This document shows, piece after piece, positions 9,699 to 17,658 of a stretch of 64,000 nt of DNA. Source of the DNA: an uncultured Clostridia bacterium. Its GTDB lineage: Bacteria > Bacillota > Clostridia > Christensenellales > Borkfalkiaceae. The stretch lies in assembly GCA_947631925.1 (NCBI GenBank), contig CANRNE010000011.1, forward strand, positions 1-64,000, written 5' to 3'. The position numbers and the translations under genes were made by a program. Within the stretch, counting starts at the first letter, position 1. Each line of letters starts with the position of its first letter. Below the pieces are notes generated by a model that saw only the letters and a program-made list of their open reading frames with translations, was not told the DNA's origin and searched no databases.

Positions 9699-11597
9699 TC
9701 ATTTGCTTTGAAGTTTCAGGTAGTCCGTGAGGTCGTTGAACGAAGGGAAGCAATAATCCGCGCCTGCATCGTAGAGGTCCTTTTCCGAATATTTCCCGGA
9801 GGCGATTCCGATGGCTACCACTCCCGCCTGTTTTGCGGCCTTCATGTCGATGATGTCGTCGCCCGTGTACCAAATGCGCTTGCCCTTTGCCCCCATATGC
9901 GCAATGCACATGTTGATTTGATAGGGGCTCGGCTTCACATGCAGGGGGTTGAAGGGATTCTCCCTGCCGATGATGGATTCGAAATAGGACACGAGGCCGT
10001 ATTTTGAAAGACAATGGCTGATGACCTCGGTCGCATTGGACGAGACGATTCCCAGCCGTATTCCGCCCTCATGGAGGGCCTTTACGGTCTTGTCCACCCC
10101 GTCGAAGAGAGGGGTCTTGGCCTCCGTCTCCATTTCGAATTTCGTCACCAGTTTTTCCGCTTGGGCATTGATTTGTGCCGATTGCTCTTCCGTGTATTCG
10201 TCATAAACTTTTTGGTGAAGTTCATGCCAGCTGTTATAGCCGTCCCGCATGTAAAACGACTCGTCGACTTTGATGTACAGGGAATAATAATCGGAGATGA
10301 TTTTTGCCAACTGTAGCAGCAGCGAAACATCCCGATAGAGATAGATGAGCGTGCGGTCGAAGTCGGTGATGATAATTTCGGGCCTGTCGGGCTTTTTGGC
10401 TTCGGAAACGCCCGTATAGTGCTTCATCTCTTCCTGCGAAAGGGCATGCGCCCATTCATACTCGAATTGACTCTGCAATCTCTCCAAGAGCGTCTCATGG
10501 GTCTTGCTCGCCCTGCTGTCGACGAAAATCATGTCGCTCGGCACGCTTTTGAATTCGCTTCCGCCCGACAGCGGGACCTCTTCCCACTTCTGGAAGTTGA
10601 AAAACCCGATGACGGCGCGCTTGTTGGCATTGCAGAAGAGGGCGCCCTTGAGAATGGGCTGGTGGGCATAGTAGCGGATGACGCGCTTCATGGAATACGG
10701 CCAGTCCTCAAAGCACATCCGCTTGATGGATTCGGCCTTCGCCCAGGGCCGCAGTCCCTTCGAGATGCTCTCGTTGTGATGCTTTTCGTCGGCATCCTCT
10801 ATCACGTAGTTGCGCTGCAGAATGCGCAAGGTCAAGTCCAAAGAATATCTGTCGGCGTAAGTCAGAAGGTCGCTCGACAGTACCTGTCCCGTATACCCGA
10901 AAAAGTCCACAAACGGATAGTCCCCGCTCTTAATGAGCGCGGAAAACGCCTTTTGGTACTCCCGCTCGTTGATAATCGGAAGGGCGGAGGCGTCGGAAAG
11001 GGGAGAGGGCGTTTCTGCCTCTTGCGGCATGTTGATTCCGATGCCGTCATTGAGTTCAAGTCCTTTGGCAAGACGGGAGGCGAACAGCTCGAAATCCGTC
11101 TGCCGCCGCAGATAGACGTTCTGATTGAGGTTTTTGTAGAATTCCACGCTGTTCTCGCTCAGAATTCCCGCATTGGCAAAGACCTTTTCCAAGACGGAGA
11201 CATCGAGGGTGCTTCCGTCGATGTTGACGGTGACGATGGTGACGGGGCGGCTCTGGCGCTGCATTTCAATCGCCGCAATCTCCTGCATGGTGATACATTC
11301 CCGGTACTCCGTCCCGTCTTTGACGAAGCCGCTCAGGTTATTTTCGCCGTTCGGCGTCAGAAATCCCTTCGTAAAGTCGGAAGAAATGAAGAGAAAGAAG
11401 TAATCGCACTGCGGGATGATATTTAAGATGTTGAATTTGAAATTCCCGACGCACTCGTCGTCGGAATACCAGACCCGTCCGTAGTTAATCTTTTTTTGGG
11501 CCTTCAGATAGTTTTTGAACATCTTCGCAGTCTCCGCCCCCGAATCCCGGTAGCAGAGGAAAATCCTGCACTTGCTGTCGGCATGTTCGTCTATCAT
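9699..11597 (-). CDS. TIR-like / HAD-hydrolase fusion protein, candidate defence protein
   Basis: 632 residues; ATG preceded by AAGGAGGAAG. Residues about 10-170 look like a TIR-type domain: a first beta strand IFLCYRDSG, then a CDYFFLFIS strand-helix unit followed by an F, and a conserved-looking Glu region (EIAAIEMQ) where TIR NADases carry their catalytic Glu. Residues about 205-395 are an unassigned middle domain. Residues 406-632 are a complete HAD phosphatase: DFDRT (nucleophile Asp, motif I), VSSN (motif II Ser), a conserved Lys in VKPSP (motif III) and TGDD (motif IV). Base composition is visibly lower in GC than pgi and rubrerythrin, suggesting transfer. TIR fusions of this type are often antiphage NAD-depletion or signalling proteins; the TIR call is by eye and the biological role is inference. 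Confidence 0.6.
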   Translation of the reverse strand: MIDEHADSKCRIFLCYRDSGAETAKMFKNYLKAQKKINYGRVWYSDDECVGNFKFNILNIIPQCDYFFLFISSDFTKGFLTPNGENNLSGFVKDGTEYRECITMQEIAAIEMQRQSRPVTIVTVNIDGSTLDVSVLEKVFANAGILSENSVEFYKNLNQNVYLRRQTDFELFASRLAKGLELNDGIGINMPQEAETPSPLSDASALPIINEREYQKAFSALIKSGDYPFVDFFGYTGQVLSSDLLTYADRYSLDLTLRILQRNYVIEDADEKHHNESISKGLRPWAKAESIKRMCFEDWPYSMKRVIRYYAHQPILKGALFCNANKRAVIGFFNFQKWEEVPLSGGSEFKSVPSDMIFVDSRASKTHETLLERLQSQFEYEWAHALSQEEMKHYTGVSEAKKPDRPEIIITDFDRTLIYLYRDVSLLLQLAKIISDYYSLYIKVDESFYMRDGYNSWHELHQKVYDEYTEEQSAQINAQAEKLVTKFEMETEAKTPLFDGVDKTVKALHEGGIRLGIVSSNATEVISHCLSKYGLVSYFESIIGRENPFNPLHVKPSPYQINMCIAHMGAKGKRIWYTGDDIIDMKAAKQAGVVAIGIASGKYSEKDLYDAGADYCFPSFNDLTDYLKLQSK

Positions 11598-11617
11598 ACT
11601 TCCTCCTTTCAGAGAAT

Positions 11618-11650
11618 ATAAGCGGTCTGCCGAAACGTCAAACCGCTTAT
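11618..11650 (-). terminator. Hairpin between pgi and the TIR-HAD gene
   Basis: Inverted repeat ATAAGCGGT / ACCGCTTAT (9 bp) with a 15-base loop. There is no T-run after it on the minus strand, so it could be a weak terminator or an mRNA processing or attenuation stem. Confidence 0.4.
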
Positions 11651-11666
11651 TCCTGTTGCTGTGAAT

Positions 11667-13094
11667 TTATACGAAGTAATCGGAGTCGGGCGCGGTCGCC
11701 TCGAGGTCGTGCCGCTGCAAATCGTACCCCGCTTTTCCGAGCAGGGCGAACGTCGCCTTCTTTCCCGCCTCCACACCGGGCTGGTTGAAGGGGTCGACGC
11801 GGAGCATGGTCCCCGTGTACGCCGTCTGCAGTTCGAGGAGGAAGAGCAGCTGGCCGAGGGTGTACTCATTGACTTCGGGCAGATGGATTGTGTAGTTGAG
11901 ACGGCCCGCCTTGGTGAGCGCATACGCCGTCGCGTATTCTTCCGCCTGAATGAGCTGTTCGAGGGAATGCCCGCCGAGGAAGGCGATATCCGCGATGTCC
12001 TCGTGTCCGCGGGGGATGGGGGAGACTTCCTTGTATTTGTCGACGGCAAGGAGGGTGATGACCTTGTCGAAGGGGCCCTCGGTGTAGAGCTGAATCTGGG
12101 AGTGCTGGTCGGTGACGCCGAGCGATTTCACGGGAGTCTGTCCGACGTTGCAGGGCTTTCCGTCCACGGTGACGTTCTTGCCGAGGCTCTCCGCCCACAG
12201 CTGGGCGTACCAGTCCGCGACCTGCCGCAAGTTGTCCGAATAGGGCATCATGACGCTGATATTCTTCCCGTCCTGCATCGCGGTGTACTGCAAGACGGCG
12301 CAAAGGAGGGCGGGATTTTTGCGGAAGTCGGAGGACTTGCACCGCTTATCCATCGCGGCCGCACCCTTCAAAAGCGCCTTGATGTCGATTCCGAGCACCG
12401 CCGCGGGGAGAAGACCGACGGGGGAGAGTTCGGAGAATCTTCCTCCCACGCCGTCGCCGAGCACATAGCTCTTGACGCCGCCGAGCTGTTTGGAGATTTT
12501 GACGAGGTTCCCCCGCTTTGCATCCGTCGTGAAGATGACGTTCTCGCGTACATCCACGCCCGCCTTTTTGAGCGCATCGGAGACGATGAGAAACTGCGAC
12601 ATCGTCTCGCTCGTCGCCCCCGACTTGGAGATGACGTTGAAGCAGGTGTTGGAGACATCAATGACATCGAGAAGTTCCTTCATGCGGACGGGGTCGATGT
12701 TGTCCTCCACATAGAACTTGGGGCCCTTGCGCTTGGACTTGGGCAAGTCGTTGTAGTGGAGATGGCAGAGGGCATTGAACGCCATTGAGGGACCGAGCGC
12801 GCTCCCGCCGATGCCGAGCACGACAAAGGCGTCGTACCGCTTGCGGATAAATTTCGCCGTGACGAGAATGTCCTCGACGACTTCGGTCTGGTTATAGGGG
12901 AGTTCCGTCCAGCCGAGGAAGAGCTCATCCTTGCCGCGATTGGCATGGATTTGGGTGTGTGCGACCTTTGCAAGGCGGGCATTCGCATTCAGCGCCTTCT
13001 CGGAATACCCCTTCGCGCCGAGATATTTGTCCGTCATGTTGGTGTAATCCACCCAAATTTTGAGTTCTTTTCTCCGCGCTTCCGTCAATTTCAT
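11667..13094 (-). CDS. pgi: Glucose-6-phosphate isomerase
   Basis: 475 residues, a normal length for the short bacterial form. It interconverts glucose 6-phosphate and fructose 6-phosphate in glycolysis. Sugar-phosphate-binding motifs are present: VLGIGGSALGP (about 92-102), SKSGATSET (156-164), the GVGGRFSELSPVG segment and the family-typical GHSLEQL and FNQPGVE regions. It has its own promoter and SD (GGAGG). In this window it links to the maltodextrin locus, whose glucose units would enter glycolysis here. Confidence 0.96.
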   Translation of the reverse strand: MKLTEARRKELKIWVDYTNMTDKYLGAKGYSEKALNANARLAKVAHTQIHANRGKDELFLGWTELPYNQTEVVEDILVTAKFIRKRYDAFVVLGIGGSALGPSMAFNALCHLHYNDLPKSKRKGPKFYVEDNIDPVRMKELLDVIDVSNTCFNVISKSGATSETMSQFLIVSDALKKAGVDVRENVIFTTDAKRGNLVKISKQLGGVKSYVLGDGVGGRFSELSPVGLLPAAVLGIDIKALLKGAAAMDKRCKSSDFRKNPALLCAVLQYTAMQDGKNISVMMPYSDNLRQVADWYAQLWAESLGKNVTVDGKPCNVGQTPVKSLGVTDQHSQIQLYTEGPFDKVITLLAVDKYKEVSPIPRGHEDIADIAFLGGHSLEQLIQAEEYATAYALTKAGRLNYTIHLPEVNEYTLGQLLFLLELQTAYTGTMLRVDPFNQPGVEAGKKATFALLGKAGYDLQRHDLEATAPDSDYFV

Positions 13095-13132
13095 AGCTTG
13101 TCAAATCCTCCGTAATTCATCGAACGGGATTT

Positions 13133-13161
13133 ATTATACCATATCCCGACAAGAATGGCAA
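13133..13161 (-). promoter_or_regulatory. Sigma-A promoter of pgi
   Basis: On the minus strand TTGCCA and TATAAT are separated by 17 bases, about 40 bases before the pgi ATG. Confidence 0.8.
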
Positions 13162-13185
13162 ACAATCGACGAGGGAAAATTTTTG

Positions 13186-13205
13186 TTTTCGGCGAAAATC
13201 TTTGC
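13186..13205 (+). repeat. Intergenic repeat 1, copy 1 (degenerate)
   Basis: The 20-mer TTTTCGGCGAAAATCTTTGC occurs exactly here, at 59908-59927 and inverted at 50782-50801, always between genes. In this copy the second half of the hairpin is degenerate. Confidence 0.7.
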
Positions 13206-13238
13206 TTGTTTCGCGATTTCTTTTGCTTAAGTTTTCAT

Positions 13239-13280
13239 TGTCATTTGACCAAGCGAACGCAGTGCGCGTGGAGAAATCTC
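13239..13280 (+). repeat. Intergenic repeat 2, copy 1
   Basis: Ends in GCGCGTGGAGAAATCTC, which recurs at 53846-53862; the preceding 20-25 bases (CCAAGC followed by a GCGAA-like block) are also similar. This type of GTGGAGAAATCTC repeat is familiar from many clostridial assemblies, but no function is known to me. The rest of the 13162-13475 gap holds a GC-rich hairpin (13283-13312) and the promoter for the next gene. Confidence 0.6.
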
Positions 13281-13354
13281 TCGGCTCCGCCTTTGGGGGA
13301 GCCGTCACGCAGTGACTGAGGGGGGCCGCTCATATCACCCCCGCGGAAATAATT

Positions 13355-13405
13355 TTGCATTTATGCAAACGAATCGCTTGACAGGGGGGGGTAATCGGAT
13401 ATAAT
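13355..13405 (+). promoter_or_regulatory. Promoter with upstream palindrome for the acidic-repeat membrane protein
   Basis: TTGACA (13378) and TATAAT (13400) with 16-base spacing, preceded by a G-run in the spacer. Ten bases upstream of the -35 is the palindrome TTGCATTTATGCAA (13355-13368), a possible regulator site. The ATG follows 70 bases later with a GGAGAAAAC SD. Confidence 0.75.
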
Positions 13406-13475
13406 ACATAATATATAAATTCACAATTCCCGAAGCTGCGACACAACATTCCGAAATTCGGGAAAAGGAGAAAAC

Positions 13476-14837
13476 ATGGATCATCACAAAATCAAGACGG
13501 GGTTTGCGCTCTGCATCGCGCAGTCCGTCCTCTTCCTCCTCGGGACAATCGTCATGGTTGTCTTACAGTTCGTGCTGCTTTCGCCCGGGGATTCCTACAA
13601 CCCGTTCATCATCGCCGCCCCCATCCTCGCAGTCTTCGCCATTCTCTTCTTTGCGCTCTCCATGGTTGCGCGCAAGGGCAAGCGCGGCGCGGCGATAGCC
13701 ATCCTCGTCTTCAGCTGTCCGATGTATTTGCCCTGTCTCTTGTCCCTCATCGGCAGCATCCTCATGGTCGTTGCCATGAAGAAACGGCCTGCACCCGCAG
13801 CCGGACAGCCCGCAGAAGTTCTTCCCGAAGCCGTCCCCGCGGCGGAGCTCTCCGAAGAAGTTGCTCCCGCAGTTGCACCCGTCGAAGAAGTTTCCGAAGA
13901 GGAAGAGGCTCCCGAGGCGGAACTCGCCGAAGAAGTTTCCGAAGAGGAAGAGGCCCCCGAAGTTGAACTCTCCGAGGAAGTTTCCGAAGAGAATTTTGGG
14001 GAACTGCCCGAGGGCGGAGCCACGCTCACCGAGGGGGAGACGGTCACCGAGAAGCAGACGGGCAAAATTGCCGCAGTGCTCGGCAAGGCGCGCGCCGCCG
14101 TCAAAAAGGAGGAGAGCGGGCAGTGGAAGGCCTTCGTCGCGCTCTCCGCGTTCTTTGCCGTCCTGCTTGCGCTCTCGCTTGCAAGCTACCTCACGGGCTT
14201 CTTCCATGTCTATGATGACAACCCGCTGTCCTACGCCGTCTCCGCGTGCGTACTCGCCCTCGTCCCGGGATTTCTCGTCTATTTCGGCTCGCACAATCCC
14301 TTCCGCATGCCCAAGGCGCTCGCCATCATCCTCATCGTGCTCGGCGGTCTCGGCTATGCGGGGCTGGACGCGCTTGCCGTGCTCGCCGCTTTGGAATGCA
14401 CCGAGTCCTACTACATCATCTTTGTGGATGTCTTCGTCATGTGCGCGCAGATTGCGACGCTCTTCATCTATCCCTATTTCGTCGGGAAGGACGCCTCGGC
14501 GGGGGCGGCCATCGGCATCGTCATCGCGGCCACCGTTCTTCTTCCCTTCCTCTCCGCAATCGTGCTCGGGCTCATCGCGCTCGCCTGCATCGTCCTCTTT
14601 GCCATCTTCATCCTCACCCTCGTTCTCACCCTTCTCAATATGTCGGGAGATTCGGGCTGGGAGGCCTTCAAAGTCGGCCTGTTCGGCGGGACCTTGGAGA
14701 AGAAAGAGTACACCTTTACCAACGACATGGGGTGCACGTCCACGGTCTACAGTCAGGACGGAAAGAAATTTTATAACTCCGACGGAACCCTCGTCGGGTA
14801 CAGCGACGACGGCGGGAAGACCATTCGGAAGCCATAA
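13476..14837 (+). CDS. Multi-pass membrane protein with acidic repeat loop
   Basis: 453 residues. Three N-terminal hydrophobic helices (about 8-110) are followed by an Ala/Pro/Glu-rich disordered stretch containing 2.4 copies of a 15-residue repeat (EEVSEEEEAPEAELA type, nucleotides 13884-13991), then about six more hydrophobic helices and a short polar tail with Tyr/Asp turns (VYSQDGKKFYNSDG). No transporter or enzyme motif is recognised. It is monocistronic, with a strong promoter and a terminator. Function unknown. Confidence 0.7.
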   Translation: MDHHKIKTGFALCIAQSVLFLLGTIVMVVLQFVLLSPGDSYNPFIIAAPILAVFAILFFALSMVARKGKRGAAIAILVFSCPMYLPCLLSLIGSILMVVAMKKRPAPAAGQPAEVLPEAVPAAELSEEVAPAVAPVEEVSEEEEAPEAELAEEVSEEEEAPEVELSEEVSEENFGELPEGGATLTEGETVTEKQTGKIAAVLGKARAAVKKEESGQWKAFVALSAFFAVLLALSLASYLTGFFHVYDDNPLSYAVSACVLALVPGFLVYFGSHNPFRMPKALAIILIVLGGLGYAGLDALAVLAALECTESYYIIFVDVFVMCAQIATLFIYPYFVGKDASAGAAIGIVIAATVLLPFLSAIVLGLIALACIVLFAIFILTLVLTLLNMSGDSGWEAFKVGLFGGTLEKKEYTFTNDMGCTSTVYSQDGKKFYNSDGTLVGYSDDGGKTIRKP

Positions 14838-14853
14838 CCGTTTCGCAAATCGA

Positions 14854-14888
14854 GACAGCCTGTTACTTCGGTGCGGGCTGTCTTTTTT
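14854..14888 (+). terminator. Rho-independent terminator after the membrane-protein gene
   Basis: Stem GACAGCC / GGCTGTC followed by TTTTTT. It overlaps the 3' end of the convergent flippase gene. Confidence 0.75.
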
Positions 14889-16386
14889 GTTGCAATTTTA
14901 TGGGCAGAAATTTCTTGAAAACTGCCCGAAAGTCCACGAGTTTCAGCCCGTACAGTCCCGCTCCTTCGAGTGCGCAGACCGCGGCGGCGGAGAGGACGAT
15001 TGCCCACCCGTAGTCCATCACGGGCACGAGCAGAGCGCGCAGAACAAGCCCCGCCGCCATGGCGGCCGCAATGACGAGAAGGAGCCTCAAGGCATCCTTC
15101 CCGAGGCGGATGCGCCCCGCCTTTTTGACGAGGAGCGCGAGGGAGCAGACGGCCGTGATGAGCTGTTCGCACGCCATTCCCGCAAGCAGCGCGCCGCTTC
15201 CGAGCACCGCGGGCAGAAACCACACGCAGGCGAGCATTCCCGCCGCCCCGCACAAAAAGATGAGCAGGGTCTGCCGCTCGCACCCCATGGAGTTGAGGAT
15301 GCTCGTGGAAATCATCGTGAGACTCATGGGAATGAGCAAGACGGCGCTCGAGGAGATGAGCCTGCCGCTCTCCGTATTCCCGAAGAGGAGAATCCCCGCG
15401 CCCTCTCCGCAGACGAGGAAGAGGGGAACGAGGGCACCCGCGATGACGAGGGCGGAGGTGAGCGCCTTCCTGACGAGGGCGGCAAACTTTTCCCGCTCGC
15501 CCCGATAGTACCGCTCGGAGAGCTCGGGCACGAGCACGAGCGCGATGGAGCTTATCAGCGTATTGGGAATCATGAGGATGGGCATCACCATGCCGCCGAC
15601 GATGCCGTAGGCGCTCATCGCGGACGAGGAGGACATCCCCGCCGCCACGAGCCGCATGGGGAAGAGGACGGAGACGAGGGAGGAGACGAGGGAGGAGGCC
15701 GTCCGCATCGTCGTAATCGGAATGGAGGACTTGAGGAGGGGAGCAAGTTCGCCGCGCGGCGAAGAGAGCCGCCCGCCCTTCAGAAAGAAATAGAACACGG
15801 CGATGGCGAAGGAGCAGAGATAGGAGACGAGCACGGCGATGCCCGCGCAGTTGACGTCTTCTATCTGCGGCTTTGCGAAGACGAGCAGGACGACGCCCAC
15901 GACAATCATGACGATTTCCTCGACGAGTTCGATGAGGGAGTAGGCGAGGAAGCGCCTGTTTCCCCAAAAACTGCCGCGGATGACGGCATACACCGAGGTA
16001 AAGGTGAGTCCGGCGAGGACGATGTAGAAGACGTCGGCACAGCGCGGGTCGGAAAAGACCTTGGAGACGGGCGTCCTGAGGGCGAACAGGAGGACGGTGA
16101 CGAGGAGGGCGGAGGCGGCGGCGATGAGAATGGCTCCCGCCGTCGCGGCGCGCTGTCCGCGGCGGAAGTTTTTCGCGCGGTATTTGGAGATGGTGCGCGA
16201 GAGGGTGATGGGGAGTCCCGACGAGGAGAGCGTCAAGAAGACGGCGAACACGGTGAGCGCCACCTGATACACGCCGAGCCCTTCGGGACCGAGCGTGCGG
16301 GAGAGCAGAATGCGGTAGACAAACCCGAGGGCATGTTCGAGCAGGGTGAAGACGGTGACTACGACGGTAGTCCTGTACAAGTTCAT
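14863..16386 (-). CDS. SpoVB/MATE-type polysaccharide or lipid II flippase
   Basis: About 507 residues with 14 predicted membrane helices and the family-typical N-terminus (a start helix, then GFVYRILLSRTLGPEGLG, then LSSSGLPITLSR). These are features of the MOP/PST flippases that include SpoVB of spore-forming Firmicutes, which acts in the spore-cortex pathway. The ATG at 16386 is chosen because it gives the normal N-terminal length; an upstream TTG at 16434 would add 16 residues. There is no strong SD for either start. The gene is divergent from a LysM gene that has a mother-cell-type -10 box, which supports a sporulation role, though the family also serves general wall or capsule export. 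Confidence 0.8.
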   Translation of the reverse strand: MNLYRTTVVVTVFTLLEHALGFVYRILLSRTLGPEGLGVYQVALTVFAVFLTLSSSGLPITLSRTISKYRAKNFRRGQRAATAGAILIAAASALLVTVLLFALRTPVSKVFSDPRCADVFYIVLAGLTFTSVYAVIRGSFWGNRRFLAYSLIELVEEIVMIVVGVVLLVFAKPQIEDVNCAGIAVLVSYLCSFAIAVFYFFLKGGRLSSPRGELAPLLKSSIPITTMRTASSLVSSLVSVLFPMRLVAAGMSSSSAMSAYGIVGGMVMPILMIPNTLISSIALVLVPELSERYYRGEREKFAALVRKALTSALVIAGALVPLFLVCGEGAGILLFGNTESGRLISSSAVLLIPMSLTMISTSILNSMGCERQTLLIFLCGAAGMLACVWFLPAVLGSGALLAGMACEQLITAVCSLALLVKKAGRIRLGKDALRLLLVIAAAMAAGLVLRALLVPVMDYGWAIVLSAAAVCALEGAGLYGLKLVDFRAVFKKFLPIKLQQKRQPAPK

Positions 16387-16427
16387 ACCGTAATCTATGA
16401 AAAGGCGCACCTTTTTATGATATGCCG

Positions 16428-16435
16428 CATACAAT
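16428..16435 (+). promoter_or_regulatory. Mother-cell sigma-like -10 box (CATACAAT), copy 1
   Basis: CATACAAT matches the -10 consensus of sigma-E and is close to sigma-K of spore formers. The surrounding TGCCGCATACAATG is identical to that at 16742-16755. No clear -35 is seen, but an AC dinucleotide lies 17 bases upstream. It sits just before the LysM gene. Confidence 0.45.
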
Positions 16436-16440
16436 GGAGT

Positions 16441-16722
16441 GTGGAACTTCGCATCTTAGAGAGAAGACGTTACGCCGTGAAGCGGGGGCAGACGCTTTGT
16501 GCGGTCGCGGAGGCTTTCGGCGTCCCCGCGACGTTACTTGCCTTCGAAAATTCCCTTCTCGGGGAGGTGGAGGCGGGGCAGGTGCTGCATATTCCCCCCG
16601 CGTCCCATCTCTACACCGTCCGCGGCGGGGAGAGCCGCACCCTTCTCTGCGGCTCCGAGGAAAATTTTTTCCGAAAAAACGGCACCCGCAGTCTCTTCAT
16701 CGGGCAGACCGTCGCGCTCTGA
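16441..16722 (+). CDS. Small LysM-domain protein, probably spore-envelope
   Basis: 93 residues from the GTG at 16441; an in-frame ATG at 16417 would give 101 residues, but it lies upstream of the presumed -10 box. The first LysM runs from YAVKRGQTL to GQVLHIP (about residues 11-52). A second, degenerate LysM follows (YTVRGGES to GQTVAL). LysM binds GlcNAc-containing glycans such as peptidoglycan; small LysM proteins without a signal peptide are typical of spore cortex and coat. No signal peptide is present, consistent with mother-cell cytoplasmic synthesis. It is too short and in the wrong place to be an enzyme. The start is uncertain. Confidence 0.65.
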   Translation: MELRILERRRYAVKRGQTLCAVAEAFGVPATLLAFENSLLGEVEAGQVLHIPPASHLYTVRGGESRTLLCGSEENFFRKNGTRSLFIGQTVAL

Positions 16723-16745
16723 TGCACGCCGCCGCCCGCCTGCCG

Positions 16746-16753
16746 CATACAAT
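16746..16753 (+). promoter_or_regulatory. Mother-cell sigma-like -10 box (CATACAAT), copy 2
   Basis: Second CATACAAT in an identical 14-base context, 39 bases before the ATG of the next gene. Between them lies a small hairpin (AAACCG/CGGTTT) and a GGAGG SD. The repetition of the motif before two adjacent small genes is the main support. Confidence 0.5.
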
Positions 16754-16791
16754 GCAGTAAACCGAAAACGGTTTTTCTACGGAGGTAAGAA

Positions 16792-17442
16792 ATGTCATTC
16801 TTTTCCAATTTTTCATCTGACCGTTGTCCCGGTACCATTTCGGGCAACCCGCTTAGCGGTCTCTGCGAAAAAGTGTGCATTCAGGCGGAGAAGATCTTCG
16901 ACGCGGGCATCATTCAGACCCGCCTTGAAAATTATTCCGCCGTGCTCACAAATCCCTCTCCCGCAGACCCTACATATCCGCTCACCTTCGTGAGTGCGCG
17001 CTCCACCTCTCCCGCGACCGTCACCAATGTCAATGTGGAACGGCAGGCGGAGGGCTGCTGTGCCCGCGTGCAGGCGACGGTCAACATTCCGCTCGAGGTC
17101 GCCTATGTGGACGCAAACGGCGTCGAGGGCGTCGCAACGAGCAGTATTTCCCTCTCGGAGGACGTGTTGATGTACGTCCCGCCCGCATCCGTGATGCCCT
17201 TCACCGTGACGGGCGTGGCGTCCTGCGTGGCGCCCGAGGGTACCTTTGACGCCGCAAACAACGCCTTCACGATAAGCGCCTGCGTCACCTGTATTCTCAA
17301 AGTCGCGATGCAGGTGGAGCTCCTCGTCCCCAGCTACGGCTACTGCGCCATTCCGCCCGCACAGGAGTATTCGCAGGAGGTCTGCGCGGGCTTCTTCGAA
17401 CTGCCCCTCTACCCGCAGGGCAAGGCCTGCAGCAAGAAGTAA
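16792..17442 (+). CDS. Conserved Cys-containing beta-rich protein, probably spore-associated
   Basis: 216 residues, no signal peptide and no membrane segment. An N-terminal motif (GNPLSGLCEKVCIQAEKIFD) and scattered Cys residues (including CC and CxxC-like pairs) precede a beta-rich central domain. I recall similar proteins as unnamed conserved clostridial proteins; a family name cannot be given with certainty. The mother-cell-type -10 box, the LysM neighbour and the SpoVB-like flippase suggest a spore-envelope role. GGAGGTAAGAA is a good SD. Confidence 0.65.
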   Translation: MSFFSNFSSDRCPGTISGNPLSGLCEKVCIQAEKIFDAGIIQTRLENYSAVLTNPSPADPTYPLTFVSARSTSPATVTNVNVERQAEGCCARVQATVNIPLEVAYVDANGVEGVATSSISLSEDVLMYVPPASVMPFTVTGVASCVAPEGTFDAANNAFTISACVTCILKVAMQVELLVPSYGYCAIPPAQEYSQEVCAGFFELPLYPQGKACSKK

Positions 17443-17465
17443 CCGAAAATTTCACAACCCATCGG

Positions 17466-17492
17466 GCCGAGGTCAACCGCCTCGGCTCTCTT
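17466..17492 (+). terminator. Probable terminator
   Basis: Hairpin GCCGAGG / CCTCGGC with a 7-base loop and a pyrimidine-rich but interrupted tail (TCTCTTGC). Confidence 0.5.
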
Positions 17493-17602
17493 GCTTTCGG
17501 GAAATTGGCGAAAATACGGCGTCAAAACGCCCGAAATGTATTGAATGTTCACTGCCATGTAATCTTTTTACATTGATTTCGAAACTTTTTCACATAGTTC
17601 TC

Positions 17603-17630
17603 TTGACTTTTCCGAAAAATATGATATAAT
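17603..17630 (+). promoter_or_regulatory. Sigma-A promoter of malQ
   Basis: TTGACT and TATAAT with 16-base spacing and an extended -10 (TGATATAAT). This excludes the in-frame ATG at 17629 as a start. Confidence 0.8.
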
Positions 17631-17658
17631 GTACCCGTACAAATCACGGAGAAGTTTT

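Noticed and set aside
13861-16722. 953-codon plus-strand frame
   Set aside because: It fuses the shadow of two genes with the true LysM gene at its end; only the last 94-102 codons are real.
16738-16760. Second CATACAAT site read as a chance duplicate of coding sequence
   Set aside because: Considered as duplication of the LysM start, but the flanks differ after 14 bases, so a promoter motif is more likely.
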